Below, one piece after another: positions 15,619 to 22,596 of a stretch of DNA of 64,000 nt. The notes beneath the pieces were generated by a model. It searched no databases and was not told the DNA's origin. It saw only the letters and a list, made by a program, of their open reading frames with translations. A program made the position numbers and the translations under genes. The stretch lies in contig JAEYPT010000005.1 of NCBI GenBank assembly GCA_023410445.1, positions 1 through 64,000 of the forward strand, given 5' to 3'. The stretch is from Bacillota bacterium (lineage in GTDB: Bacteria > Bacillota > Clostridia > Oscillospirales > Acutalibacteraceae). Positions within the stretch are counted from its first letter, which is position 1. Each line of letters opens with the position of its first letter.

Positions 15619-15707
15619 TGGCGGAGACGGTGGGATTCGAACCCACGAGACCTTGCGGCCTACCTGATTTCGAGTCAGGCCCGTTATGACCACTTCGATA
15701 CGTCTCC
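15619..15707 (-). tRNA. tRNA-Ser (anticodon CGA)
   Basis: The minus-strand 89-nt class II tRNA has acceptor arms GGAGACG/CGTCTCC, discriminator G and an encoded CCA. The anticodon stem is CCTGA/TCAGG with loop CTCGAAA (anticodon CGA). A long variable arm is present (GTAGGCCGCAAGGTCTC), as expected for serine, and the T arm is GTGGGTTCGAATCCCAC. It reads UCG codons. It has its own promoter and terminator, and a second copy of its tail lies 155 bases to the left. Confidence 0.97.
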
Positions 15708-15751
15708 AGAGGGATTCCACGATTCATCAAAACGACAAAACGTGCTTTCTT

Positions 15752-15780
15752 ATTGTATAGGGCACTGGCAAAAAAGTCAA
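15752..15780 (-). promoter_or_regulatory. Promoter of tRNA-Ser
   Basis: On the minus strand TTGACT and TACAAT are separated by 17 bases, about 45 bases upstream of the tRNA. Confidence 0.8.
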
Positions 15781-15861
15781 GCACTTTCTCAAAATTGCCT
15801 GAGCCGGCTCCTGAGATTCGACAGGCCGATGCGCGGCAGCGCTCTCAAAATAATATAGTTC

Positions 15862-15890
15862 TTGACAATAAATTTTTATTCCGCTACGCT
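15862..15890 (+). promoter_or_regulatory. Promoter of the C45-type hydrolase gene
   Basis: TTGACA is followed after 17 bases by TACGCT, 51 bases before the ATG. Confidence 0.6.
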
Positions 15891-15941
15891 TGCATTAAGA
15901 GATGACGTCAACTCTCAATACAACGATTGGAGAGTTATTAA

Positions 15942-16949
15942 ATGTATCATGGAAGATTTACCGGAACCCATTATGAAGCCGGTTATAAATGGGGACACTT
16001 GCTGCTGAAAAACGGAAAAAAACTCGACCATTGTCCCACCTTTGCGCTGACAGAAGAAAAATATGCCTTTGCCGAAGAGTGCATGAAAGAATATCAACAG
16101 TATTTTCCGGAGATTCTGGATGAAATACGGGGCATTGCGGACGGCAATGAGGTTCCGGTGGAAACGCTTCACGCGCTTCTGTTCAGTATGTACTGCTTTG
16201 AATTCGACAACAAATGCACCTGCTTTGCTCTCAGCACGGAAAACGAGATCGTTTTTGCGCGGAACAGCGATTTTTTGGTGAGCCTTGAAAAACTTTATAT
16301 GAACTGCCTGTACCGCCTCAACGGAAGCTATGCGTTCAACGGAAACACGACGGCTTTTGTCCAGATGGAGGACGGAATCAACCAGCTCGGTCTGGCTATC
16401 GGACTGACCTTTATTTACCCCCATGTGCGAAAACCTGGCCTGAATGCCGGAATGCTGCTTCGCTGCCTTTTGGAAACATGCAAAACAACTGCTGAAGCGA
16501 TTGAAAAGCTGAAGGCATTGCCCATTGCATCCGCGCAGACGTTCACCATTGCGGATCAAAGCGCGGAGATTGCCGTGGTGGAATGCAATCCGAACGATCT
16601 GGAAATTATCCGTCCGGATACCGGGGAACAGTTTGTTGTCACGGCCAATAACTTTAACTCGGAAAAAATGCGGCCCTATCGCAATCCTGAAATTGACGAC
16701 TGGCGTTCAGAGGAACGGTATCAGACCGCGCGCAATGCACTGTTGCAGAATCGTGGTGCCTATACGGTTCCCTTCGCAAAGGATGTTTTGTCCGGCAGAT
16801 ACGGCTTTCTGTGCCAATACGACCGCAGGCAGAACGCCGATACCGTCTGGTCTGTCGTTTACGACCTCAAGCGAAAGCAGATTTGGCGCGCGGAAGGGAA
16901 CCCCTCCCGGAAGCAATTCAAAGAAGACATGCGCATGAAATTGGAGTAG
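15942..16949 (+). CDS. C45 (AAT-like) N-terminal nucleophile acyltransferase/hydrolase
   Basis: The 335-residue protein belongs to the acyl-CoA:6-aminopenicillanic acid acyltransferase/choloylglycine-hydrolase-like NTN superfamily. The probable nucleophile is C92 in KCTCFAL, followed by the ARNSD motif at residues 106-110, which is diagnostic. In this family the protein cuts itself before the Cys and then hydrolyses or transfers N-acyl groups. There is no signal peptide, so action in the cytoplasm is expected. The ribosome site GGAGAG (15929-15934) lies in the right arm of a 7-bp hairpin (15910-15936), which could reduce initiation. It is followed by a hairpin at 16960 and then an AraC regulator. 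The natural substrate, for example an N-acyl amino acid or peptide, is unknown. Confidence 0.85.
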   Translation: MYHGRFTGTHYEAGYKWGHLLLKNGKKLDHCPTFALTEEKYAFAEECMKEYQQYFPEILDEIRGIADGNEVPVETLHALLFSMYCFEFDNKCTCFALSTENEIVFARNSDFLVSLEKLYMNCLYRLNGSYAFNGNTTAFVQMEDGINQLGLAIGLTFIYPHVRKPGLNAGMLLRCLLETCKTTAEAIEKLKALPIASAQTFTIADQSAEIAVVECNPNDLEIIRPDTGEQFVVTANNFNSEKMRPYRNPEIDDWRSEERYQTARNALLQNRGAYTVPFAKDVLSGRYGFLCQYDRRQNADTVWSVVYDLKRKQIWRAEGNPSRKQFKEDMRMKLE

Positions 16950-16959
16950 GTATTTGTTT

Positions 16960-16994
16960 TTGCACCAGGTGATTTTTCGGATTGCCTGGTGCAA
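16960..16994 (+). terminator. Stem-loop after the C45-type gene
   Basis: The 10-bp perfect stem TTGCACCAGG/CCTGGTGCAA starts 11 bases after the stop codon. The following TTCCTATAT is a poor T tract, so termination may be incomplete. Confidence 0.55.
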
Positions 16995-17115
16995 TTCCTA
17001 TATCCGAAGGCGTTTTTGCCGGGCTAGCCGGAAATTTGCGGAGGAACCGCAATATCTTGCAAGACGCGGAAAAGGAAAAATGATAGGATAGGTCCTATAC
17101 GGGAGGCGTTGCGCT

Positions 17116-17937
17116 TTGGAAAACGAAATCAGAACGGTTTGCTACGACCCGGAGCTTCAGATCGAAGCTTATCGGTTTCAGGGCGTTCAGCAGAAGTTCC
17201 CCAACCACTTTCATGAGCATTATGTCATTGGCTTTATTGAAAAAAGCGAGCGGAGCCTTTTGTGCAACGGGCGGGAATCGGTTATTACACCCGGCGATAT
17301 TCTGATCTTTAATCCGGGCGATACGCACTCCTGTCGGCAGATCAGTGAGGAACCGCTCGATTACCGGTGCCTGAATATCAAACCGGAGATTATGAAGCGG
17401 GCCGTCTTTGAAATGCTGGGGGAAGAAGCCCTGCCGGTCTTTTCGGAGAACGTACTGTTTCACAGCGAGCTTTCCCATCTGCTGCGGGAGCTTCACCAGA
17501 TGATTACAGACAAAGAGCGCGATTTTAAAAAGGAAGAAGCGTTCTATTTTCTGCTGGAGCAGCTCATGCGCGAAGCGTCGGATACGGCGCTGAGCTCACC
17601 GCAGGAAGAACCGACAGCGGAAATTAAAGCAGCCTGTAATTATCTGGAGCAGAACTACGCGGATACCATCACTCTGGAAAAGCTGAGTTCCATCACGGGT
17701 CTGAGCAAATACCATATGCTTCATTGCTTTACGCGGCAAAAGGGAATTTCACCCTACTGCTACCTGGAAACTGTCCGCGTCGGAAAAGCAAAACAGCTGC
17801 TTGAGCAGGGTGAAACCCCAGCTGATGTGGCGTTCATCACGGGCTTTCATGACCAGAGTCATTTTTCTAATTACTTTAAAAAGCTGATCGGGCTTACACC
17901 GAAGCAATACTCGTTAATATTTAAAGAGAAGCACTGA
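17116..17937 (+). CDS. AraC family transcriptional regulator
   Basis: The 273-residue protein has an N-terminal cupin sensor domain (NHFHEHYVIGFIEKSERSL, ITPGDILIFNPGDTHSC) and two C-terminal helix-turn-helix motifs. The first is ITLEKLSSITGLSKYHMLHCF and the second is PADVAFITGFHDQSHFSNYFKKLIGLTPKQY, the classical AraC signature. The TTG start is supported by GGGAGG at 17101-17106. A small palindrome TAGGA-N4-TCCTA lies at 17084-17097, close to the probable promoter, and could be a self-operator. It is followed after 32 bases by the DUF2000 gene. The inducer is unknown; metal ligands in the cupin (HFHEH) suggest a small-molecule pocket. Confidence 0.92.
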   Translation: MENEIRTVCYDPELQIEAYRFQGVQQKFPNHFHEHYVIGFIEKSERSLLCNGRESVITPGDILIFNPGDTHSCRQISEEPLDYRCLNIKPEIMKRAVFEMLGEEALPVFSENVLFHSELSHLLRELHQMITDKERDFKKEEAFYFLLEQLMREASDTALSSPQEEPTAEIKAACNYLEQNYADTITLEKLSSITGLSKYHMLHCFTRQKGISPYCYLETVRVGKAKQLLEQGETPADVAFITGFHDQSHFSNYFKKLIGLTPKQYSLIFKEKH

Positions 17938-17969
17938 TCAAAAGAATGCAAAAAGGAGCAGAACAAATC

Positions 17970-18392
17970 ATGAGTGAACGCGAAACAAAATGCGTTATGG
18001 TGATTGACGGCAATTTACCGGTCGGGGTTGTGGCAAATACGGCCGCCATCCTCGGCATTACATTGGGAACGAAGGCCCCCGAATGTGTGGGCTGTGATGT
18101 CGCGGATGCGGACGGGTCTTCCCATGCAGGTATTGTCACCATCCCCATTCCGATTTTAAAAGCGGATTCCGAGGCGCTCAAAAGCATCCGCGGCAAACTG
18201 CAGGAACCGGGCTATGCTGATCTTATCACCGTGGATTTTTCCGACGTGGCACAATGCTGCAGGACCTATGACCAATATATCCGAAATGCCGCGGACACCG
18301 GAGAAGAAGGGTTTACGTATCTAGGCATTGCCATGTACGGTACTAAGGAGAAAATCAACCACTTAACCGGCAGTATGCCGCTTTTAAGATGA
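17970..18392 (+). CDS. DUF2000 family protein
   Basis: The 140-residue cytoplasmic protein shows the DUF2000 pattern: CVMVIDGNLPVGVVANTAAIL at the N-terminus, then HAGIVTIPIPILKAD in the middle and FTYLGIAMYGTKEKINHLTG near the end. Structures in this family resemble peptidyl-tRNA hydrolase II folds, but no function is established. ATG 17970 is preferred to ATG 17946 because AAGGAG lies 11 bases upstream. It is probably co-transcribed with the AraC gene and may be part of the response that AraC controls. A strong terminator follows. Confidence 0.85.
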   Translation: MSERETKCVMVIDGNLPVGVVANTAAILGITLGTKAPECVGCDVADADGSSHAGIVTIPIPILKADSEALKSIRGKLQEPGYADLITVDFSDVAQCCRTYDQYIRNAADTGEEGFTYLGIAMYGTKEKINHLTGSMPLLR

Positions 18393-18412
18393 ATTGGCTG
18401 AAACAGCCGCTG

Positions 18413-18451
18413 CCTGCTGATCGAAGAATTTCGATCAGCAGGTGTTTTTTT
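18413..18451 (+). terminator. Intrinsic terminator after the DUF2000 gene
   Basis: A 13-bp perfect stem (18413-18425 and 18430-18442) with a GAAT loop is followed by a run of seven or more T. Confidence 0.88.
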
Positions 18452-18471
18452 CTATTCGGAACGATTTCCTA

Positions 18472-18532
18472 TTGACAAGGAACCGGAAATGAGGTAAAAC
18501 TATATCACAATGATGTATATCACTACGATATA
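18472..18532 (+). promoter_or_regulatory. Promoter and probable PadR operator
   Basis: TTGACA (18472-18477) is followed after 17 bases by TAAAAC. Just downstream, TATATCAC occurs twice (18501 and 18516). The second copy is half of the palindrome TATATC-N5-GATATA (18516-18532), and the first faces TGATGTATA. Two overlapping palindromes at the transcription start fit autorepression by the PadR protein. Confidence 0.6.
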
Positions 18533-18555
18533 TAATGGAACGATAGGAGAACCTT

Positions 18556-19065
18556 ATGACGGAGTATATTCTGCTTGGCTTCTTAATGGAACGGGATATG
18601 ACCGGCTATGATATGAAGCAGCACATGAGCATCAGCACGTCGTACTTTGTCGACGCGAGCTACGGGAGCATTTATCCCTCGCTGAAACGTCTGGAGCAAA
18701 AGGGACTGGTTGAATTAAAGGAAACAGTCGAAACCGGAAAGCTGAAGAAAATCTATTCCATCAATGAGCAAGGGAAAGCGGAATTTTTAAAGTGGCTGGA
18801 ATCCCCAATTCAAACTTCAGCAACCAATCTTTCCTCCGCTCTGGCAAAAGTGTTCTTTTTCCGCTATCTTCCGCGCGAAAAGGCCATTTCGATCTCCGAG
18901 CAGTGCGTTCGCGATCTGGAGAGCCACAAAAAAAGCCTTGTAGAGCTCAAAGGCAAGGTGGAGCATCAGGCGGATCCGTTTGAGCTTTGCACGCTGGATT
19001 ACGGGCTGGATGTCTATGAATTTTCAATCAATTGGTGCAAAGAGCACCTTCTGAGCAAACTGTGA
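18556..19065 (+). CDS. PadR family transcriptional regulator
   Basis: The 169-residue protein has the N-terminal PadR winged helix (ILLGFLMERDMTGYDMKQHM, then SYGSIYPSLKRLEQKGLVE) and the C-terminal Vir_act_alpha_C-type helices (residues about 90-165) that form the dimer. PadR proteins repress detoxification or transport genes and let go when a small, often aromatic, compound binds. AGGAGA lies nine bases before the ATG. It is the first gene of a four-gene operon with three flavodoxin-fold proteins, which probably carry out redox detoxification or reduction of the inducing compound. The palindromes at 18501-18532 are its likely binding site. Confidence 0.93.
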   Translation: MTEYILLGFLMERDMTGYDMKQHMSISTSYFVDASYGSIYPSLKRLEQKGLVELKETVETGKLKKIYSINEQGKAEFLKWLESPIQTSATNLSSALAKVFFFRYLPREKAISISEQCVRDLESHKKSLVELKGKVEHQADPFELCTLDYGLDVYEFSINWCKEHLLSKL

Positions 19066-19079
19066 AAGGGGTCAACGGG

Positions 19080-19631
19080 ATGAAAGCATACATTATTTCA
19101 GACGCAGATTACAATACTGAGGTTTATCAAAAGCTTTCCGCATTCGTCACGGGCTTTTTCAAAAAACAAAATTTCGAAATTGAAACCAAAAGCATTCAAA
19201 AAGGCGAACTTCACTTCTGCGTCGGCTGCTATGGGTGCTGGACGAAAAAGCCGGGCGAATGCGTCATCAACGACGCAATGGCTGAGATTAACCGAACACT
19301 AAACAGCAGTGATGTGGTTGTTTACTTAAGTCCGGTTGTGTTCGGGCAGTACAGCCCGAATATTAAAAACGCGATCGATCGCTGGCTGCCCAATGTGCTT
19401 CCCCTGTTTGTGAAAAAACCGGACGGAACGACGGGGCACCCGCAGCGGTATCCGTCCATGCCGCTGAAAATCGTCATCGGTTACGCCAACGCGGTTTCGC
19501 AGGAGGATGCGTCGTTCTTCACTTCTCTTGCAAAGCGCCGTTCGGGCGTGGAGGCTTTTACCTATTCCGGCGATGACGGCCGCATTCTTGAGTGCCTTGG
19601 AAACGTGAAACTGGAAAGGATCGGTGCCTGA
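19080..19631 (+). CDS. Iron-sulfur flavoprotein-like NAD(P)H-dependent reductase
   Basis: The 183-residue flavodoxin-like protein carries CVGCYGCWTKKPGEC, a Cx2Cx2Cx7C arrangement like the compact 4Fe-4S site of archaeal and clostridial iron-sulfur flavoproteins. It also has an FMN phosphate and dimer region (VVYLSPVVFGQYSPNIKNAIDRW). It would pass electrons between NAD(P)H or ferredoxin and small acceptors. ATG 19080 follows AAAGGGG and lies 14 bases after the PadR stop; earlier in-frame starts lie inside the PadR gene. The next gene starts two bases after its stop, so the operon is tight. The physiological acceptor is unknown. Confidence 0.85.
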   Translation: MKAYIISDADYNTEVYQKLSAFVTGFFKKQNFEIETKSIQKGELHFCVGCYGCWTKKPGECVINDAMAEINRTLNSSDVVVYLSPVVFGQYSPNIKNAIDRWLPNVLPLFVKKPDGTTGHPQRYPSMPLKIVIGYANAVSQEDASFFTSLAKRRSGVEAFTYSGDDGRILECLGNVKLERIGA

Positions 19632-19633
19632 TC

Positions 19634-20308
19634 ATGAAAAATATTGTCCTGATCAACGGAAGTCCGCGTGCCGAAGGCTCCGCTTCCATGAAGATGCTGA
19701 ACCAACTAAAAAGCAGATTCGACAGCGATTGTAACATTACGGTGATCGAGGCGGCGAAATCCATCCTGCACAAGCGTCAACCGGAGGATTATGTCGGCAT
19801 GGAGCGGGCGGACGCGATCGTGCTGATATTCCCGCTGTATGTGTACTGCCTGCCGGGCGCGCTGACGGAATTCTTGGTCGGTTACAGCGAATATCTCAGT
19901 GGCGCCGGAAAACCGTCCGGGCAAAAAATCTATGCCGTCATCAACTGCGGCTTTCCCGAATCCCGTATCAACAACGACGCCGCGCATGTCGTCAAACGCT
20001 TTTGTGACGAGATTCACGCTGCCTATCGATTCAGCGTGCTGATCGGCAGCGGCGGCATGCTCCAGCCGATGAAACTGCTGCCTCCGATAAACGCAGCGTG
20101 GAAGCGCATTGGTTCCGCGTTTGATAAAATTGCCGGCGATATTACGGGTACAGAGGAGCCGCAGGACATTCATATTGAGTCGAAGGTTCCCGAAAAGCTC
20201 TTTTTCTTTATCGCGCAGACGAATTTTGCATTTCTTGCCAAACGAAACGGGGTAAAGGGGAAGCAGCTTTATAAGCAGCCGTACCTTCCCGGCAAGACAG
20301 CGGATTAG
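19634..20308 (+). CDS. Flavodoxin-fold NAD(P)H-dependent oxidoreductase without Fe-S motif
   Basis: The 224-residue protein begins with IVLINGSPRAEGSASMKML, the FMN-binding P-loop of NADPH-dependent FMN reductases, and has LIFPLYVYCLPGALTEFLVGY as the second FMN loop. Unlike its two neighbours it has no four-cysteine cluster motif. The C-terminal 60 residues, with many Lys and Phe, extend beyond the usual flavodoxin domain. It starts two bases after the preceding stop; the ribosome site AAAGGA lies 13 bases before ATG, so translational coupling is likely. It may work as a partner of the Fe-S flavoproteins on either side. Confidence 0.85.
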   Translation: MKNIVLINGSPRAEGSASMKMLNQLKSRFDSDCNITVIEAAKSILHKRQPEDYVGMERADAIVLIFPLYVYCLPGALTEFLVGYSEYLSGAGKPSGQKIYAVINCGFPESRINNDAAHVVKRFCDEIHAAYRFSVLIGSGGMLQPMKLLPPINAAWKRIGSAFDKIAGDITGTEEPQDIHIESKVPEKLFFFIAQTNFAFLAKRNGVKGKQLYKQPYLPGKTAD

Positions 20309-20363
20309 GTAGGCTTCATCAATTCGGAGAAGGAATACGGAAGAAGATCGAGGAGGAAAAAGC

Positions 20364-20903
20364 ATGAATAACATCGTCGTCATCGCAGGCAGTCCCCGAA
20401 AGAACGGAAACACGGAGCTTTTGGCGGATGCCTTTATCAAGGGTGCGCGCGGCGCAGGCCATACCGTTACGAAGCTGACTGTTTTCGGCAAAAAAATAGG
20501 CGGCTGCATCGGCTGCAACGCATGCTACCGAGATGTGGAACATCGGTGCGCTCAGCATGACGACATGCAGGAGTGTTACCGCCTGCTTTCAGAGGCCGAC
20601 GCGATTGTGATAGCCACACCGATTTATTTTTATGGTGTCAGTTCCCAACTGAAATGTCTCATCGACCGGCTCCACAATCCCATCCGCAGTTCCTTTCGGG
20701 TGAAAAAGCTTGGGTTGCTCGCGGTATGCGCGGACAAAAAAGAATCGGTTTTCGATTCGGTCATCACCATGTACCACTCCGTTCTAAGCTATTTTTCTTT
20801 GTTGGACGGTGGGATTGTCACCGTTTACGGCGTTTCGGAAAAAGGAGATATTGCAGGAAATCCGAAACTGCAATCAGCGGAGAAAATGGGCAGAGAAATT
20901 TGA
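20364..20903 (+). CDS. Second iron-sulfur flavoprotein-like reductase
   Basis: The 179-residue protein has the FMN P-loop IAGSPRKNGNTELLADAF and the cysteine motif CIGCNACYRDVEHRC (Cx2Cx2Cx7C). The second FMN loop is IATPIYFYGVSSQLKCLIDR. It is thus the same type as the product of 19080-19631 but clearly diverged from it. A GAGGAGG site precedes ATG 20364. It is the last gene of the PadR operon, 55 bases after the previous gene. Together the three reductases suggest stepwise or alternative reduction of a xenobiotic or quinone under PadR control; that role is inference. Confidence 0.87.
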   Translation: MNNIVVIAGSPRKNGNTELLADAFIKGARGAGHTVTKLTVFGKKIGGCIGCNACYRDVEHRCAQHDDMQECYRLLSEADAIVIATPIYFYGVSSQLKCLIDRLHNPIRSSFRVKKLGLLAVCADKKESVFDSVITMYHSVLSYFSLLDGGIVTVYGVSEKGDIAGNPKLQSAEKMGREI

Positions 20904-20952
20904 GGGCGAACCTTTGTTAATTATGGTGCAGGCACTTCCGTTTTTTTACAGG

Positions 20953-20964
20953 ATATGCTATAAT
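20953..20964 (+). promoter_or_regulatory. Extended -10 promoter of the candidate small RNA
   Basis: TGCTATAAT is an extended -10 element; the -35 region (TTCCGT, 17 bases upstream) is poor. The 12 bases 20953-20964 recur exactly at 21114-21125. Confidence 0.55.
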
Positions 20965-20970
20965 AATCCA

Positions 20971-21066
20971 GAACCGGGACCATTACCGAGAGTGTGCGGT
21001 TCTATAAGGAACCGACGCGGAGGCGGCCTAAAATGCGCGCTTAGGCCGCCAATCGGGATATTTTTT
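20971..21066 (+). ncRNA. Candidate structured small RNA or leader RNA
   Basis: About 96 bases lie between an extended -10 promoter and a terminator-like hairpin. GAACCG (20971-20976) can pair with CGGTTC (20997-21002), and CGGTTC can instead pair with a second GAACCG (21009-21014), so two exclusive folds are possible. A perfect 10-bp stem (21022-21031 and 21041-21050) follows, with a T run at 21061-21066. No reading frame is present, and I do not recognise any known riboswitch or RNA family. Confidence 0.45.
21022..21066 (+). terminator. Terminator-like hairpin before the receiver-CheX gene
   Basis: The stem GGCGGCCTAA/TTAGGCCGCC is perfect, but ten bases separate it from the T6 run, so termination efficiency is uncertain. 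Confidence 0.5.
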
Positions 21067-21113
21067 GCTGTTTTTCCTCTTTTACTTTCCGATTAGCAGA
21101 TAATATTTGGCGA

Positions 21114-21125
21114 ATATGCTATAAT
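21114..21125 (+). promoter_or_regulatory. Extended -10 promoter of the receiver-CheX operon
   Basis: TGCTATAAT lies 35 bases before the ATG, with no good -35 hexamer. The 12-base core is identical to the element at 20953. Confidence 0.55.
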
Positions 21126-21159
21126 TTGTACAAAACGTTGGAAAAGAAGGCGCTGCACC

Positions 21160-22023
21160 ATGAAAAATATCCGAATTGTGATCGTTGATGACTCTGTTTT
21201 TTCAATTGCATTTATTCGGAACATCCTTGAGGATAACGGGTTTGAGGTCGTTGGGGATGCCGGTTCTCTGGAAGAGGTCAAAAAAGTCGTGGCAGAGCAG
21301 AAACCGGATTTAGTTACGATGGATATGACGCTTCCCGGTACAGACGGTCTGGAGTGTACGAGGGCGGTCCATGAAATAGACAAGAACATCAAAGTAATCG
21401 TCATCAGTTCCATGATGGACGATGAAATCGTAAAAAAGGCAAAAAGAAATAAGGTTTCCGCCTATATTCAAAAGCCGGTCGATGGCGATGAGCTGATTTC
21501 CACGGTTAAACGGCTGCTGGATGGGGACGAACTGTACCGGCTTTTGCAGGAAGAGTTTTTCCCGGTATTCAAAGAGGCTTTGCTGGACGGCGTGAATCGG
21601 ATGACGAAAACCCTGCTGACTTATCAAGAGGAACGTCCCTCGGAGAAAGAGTATCAGTCGGCCGGTGTGACCGTCATTATCGGAATCATCGGTGCGTTTT
21701 CCGGGCGGATGCTTCTTGACTTCTCGAAAGAGACCGCTCATAAGCTGACAACAGCGATCTTCCGGAAGGAACCGAAAAGCAACGACGAGGTGGCGGCCGC
21801 GCTCGGTGAGTTCACAAATATCGTAGCCGGCAACGCGTGCTCCATTCTAAACCGGAAAAATCAGGCGCTGGGTCTTCGGGTCGCTCCGCCTTCCGTACTT
21901 TCCGGGGAAGATGTTATCATCTCCGCCCCCGATTTTGAAACGACAACCGTCATCGCTGAGACGGATTTTGGGGAGCTTCTGCTGAACGCAGGCTTTACTA
22001 AGGGGGAAGATGAATGGATGTAA
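21160..22023 (+). CDS. Response regulator receiver domain fused to a CheX-like phosphatase domain
   Basis: The 287-residue protein has an N-terminal receiver domain (residues 1-125) with acidic pocket D10-D11, phospho-acceptor D55 in LVTMDMTLPG, S83-S84 and K105 in AYIQKP. A C-terminal CheC/CheX-type domain follows (residues about 150-285; GIIGAFSGRMLLDFS and AALGEFTNIVAGNACSILN with the paired E and N of the CheX active site). CheX proteins remove phosphate from CheY. The fusion may dephosphorylate itself or partner proteins. The gene overlaps the following stand-alone CheX gene by ten bases. No flagellar or chemoreceptor gene is near. Confidence 0.88.
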   Translation: MKNIRIVIVDDSVFSIAFIRNILEDNGFEVVGDAGSLEEVKKVVAEQKPDLVTMDMTLPGTDGLECTRAVHEIDKNIKVIVISSMMDDEIVKKAKRNKVSAYIQKPVDGDELISTVKRLLDGDELYRLLQEEFFPVFKEALLDGVNRMTKTLLTYQEERPSEKEYQSAGVTVIIGIIGAFSGRMLLDFSKETAHKLTTAIFRKEPKSNDEVAAALGEFTNIVAGNACSILNRKNQALGLRVAPPSVLSGEDVIISAPDFETTTVIAETDFGELLLNAGFTKGEDEWM

Positions 22024-22475
22024 AATATGTCAATCCGTTTGTCGAATCGTTTTCGTCCGTGATGCCGCAGCTTGGATTTGAAAACATCAAGATCGGCCAA
22101 TTGACGGTAAAATCAAAAGAAGTAAAAGAGACCGGCGTCATTGCCGTTGTGGGTATCGTTGGGGACATTCGCGGCAACGCCGTTTATACGATGAGTGTCG
22201 ATTCCGCGAAGACCTTTGCTTCCACCATGATGATGGGTATGCCGGTGGAGGAACTGGACGATATGGCAAAAAGCGCGCTGTCGGAACTCAGCAATATGCT
22301 GACCGCCACCGCGGCGACCGCTTTTTCGAACGTCGGCATCACGGTTGATATTTCCACCCCGACCCTGCTGCAGGGTGAAAATGTATCCGTAAAGCTGAGC
22401 GCAGACCCGATCCTTTGCATCCAGCTTTTTGCAGACGGCACCATGCTTGAGCTGAACGTTTCGTTTGAAAACTAA
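22014..22475 (+). CDS. CheX-like chemotaxis phosphatase domain protein
   Basis: The 153-residue protein is a single CheX-type domain. GIVGDIRGNAVYTMSVDSAK forms the first conserved strand-helix unit and KSALSELSNMLTATAATAFS carries the catalytic E and N on one helix. The ATG lies inside the last codons of the upstream gene (ten-base overlap) and GGGGGAAGATGA supplies the ribosome site. Such proteins dimerise and help CheY-type receivers lose phosphate. The likely target is the receiver of the fused neighbour. Some relatives act outside chemotaxis, so the pathway stays open. Confidence 0.87.
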   Translation: MDVKYVNPFVESFSSVMPQLGFENIKIGQLTVKSKEVKETGVIAVVGIVGDIRGNAVYTMSVDSAKTFASTMMMGMPVEELDDMAKSALSELSNMLTATAATAFSNVGITVDISTPTLLQGENVSVKLSADPILCIQLFADGTMLELNVSFEN

Positions 22476-22491
22476 TCGGAAGAACCGATCC

Positions 22492-22525
22492 GCCCTGCCG
22501 TATTTCCGGCGGGGCTTTATTTTTT
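22492..22525 (+). terminator. Intrinsic terminator of the CheX operon
   Basis: GCCCTGCCG pairs with CGGCGGGGC (one T-G pair), loop TATTTC, and is followed by TTTATTTTTT. The stem resembles those at 23507 and 63681. Confidence 0.85.
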
Positions 22526-22596
22526 GGGTGAAACCGATCGCTTTTCGTTTTTCTTTCATATAATAACCGTAAAGTAAAAAGGCGGGGGAGAGCCGA

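Noticed and set aside
11708..15707. An integrated phage or conjugative element between the tRNA tail copies
   Set aside because: Tail copies at each tRNA lie only 155-170 bases apart and no integrase is present. The segment between the two tRNAs holds ordinary genes, and the two tRNAs have different tails, so they cannot be attachment-site partners.
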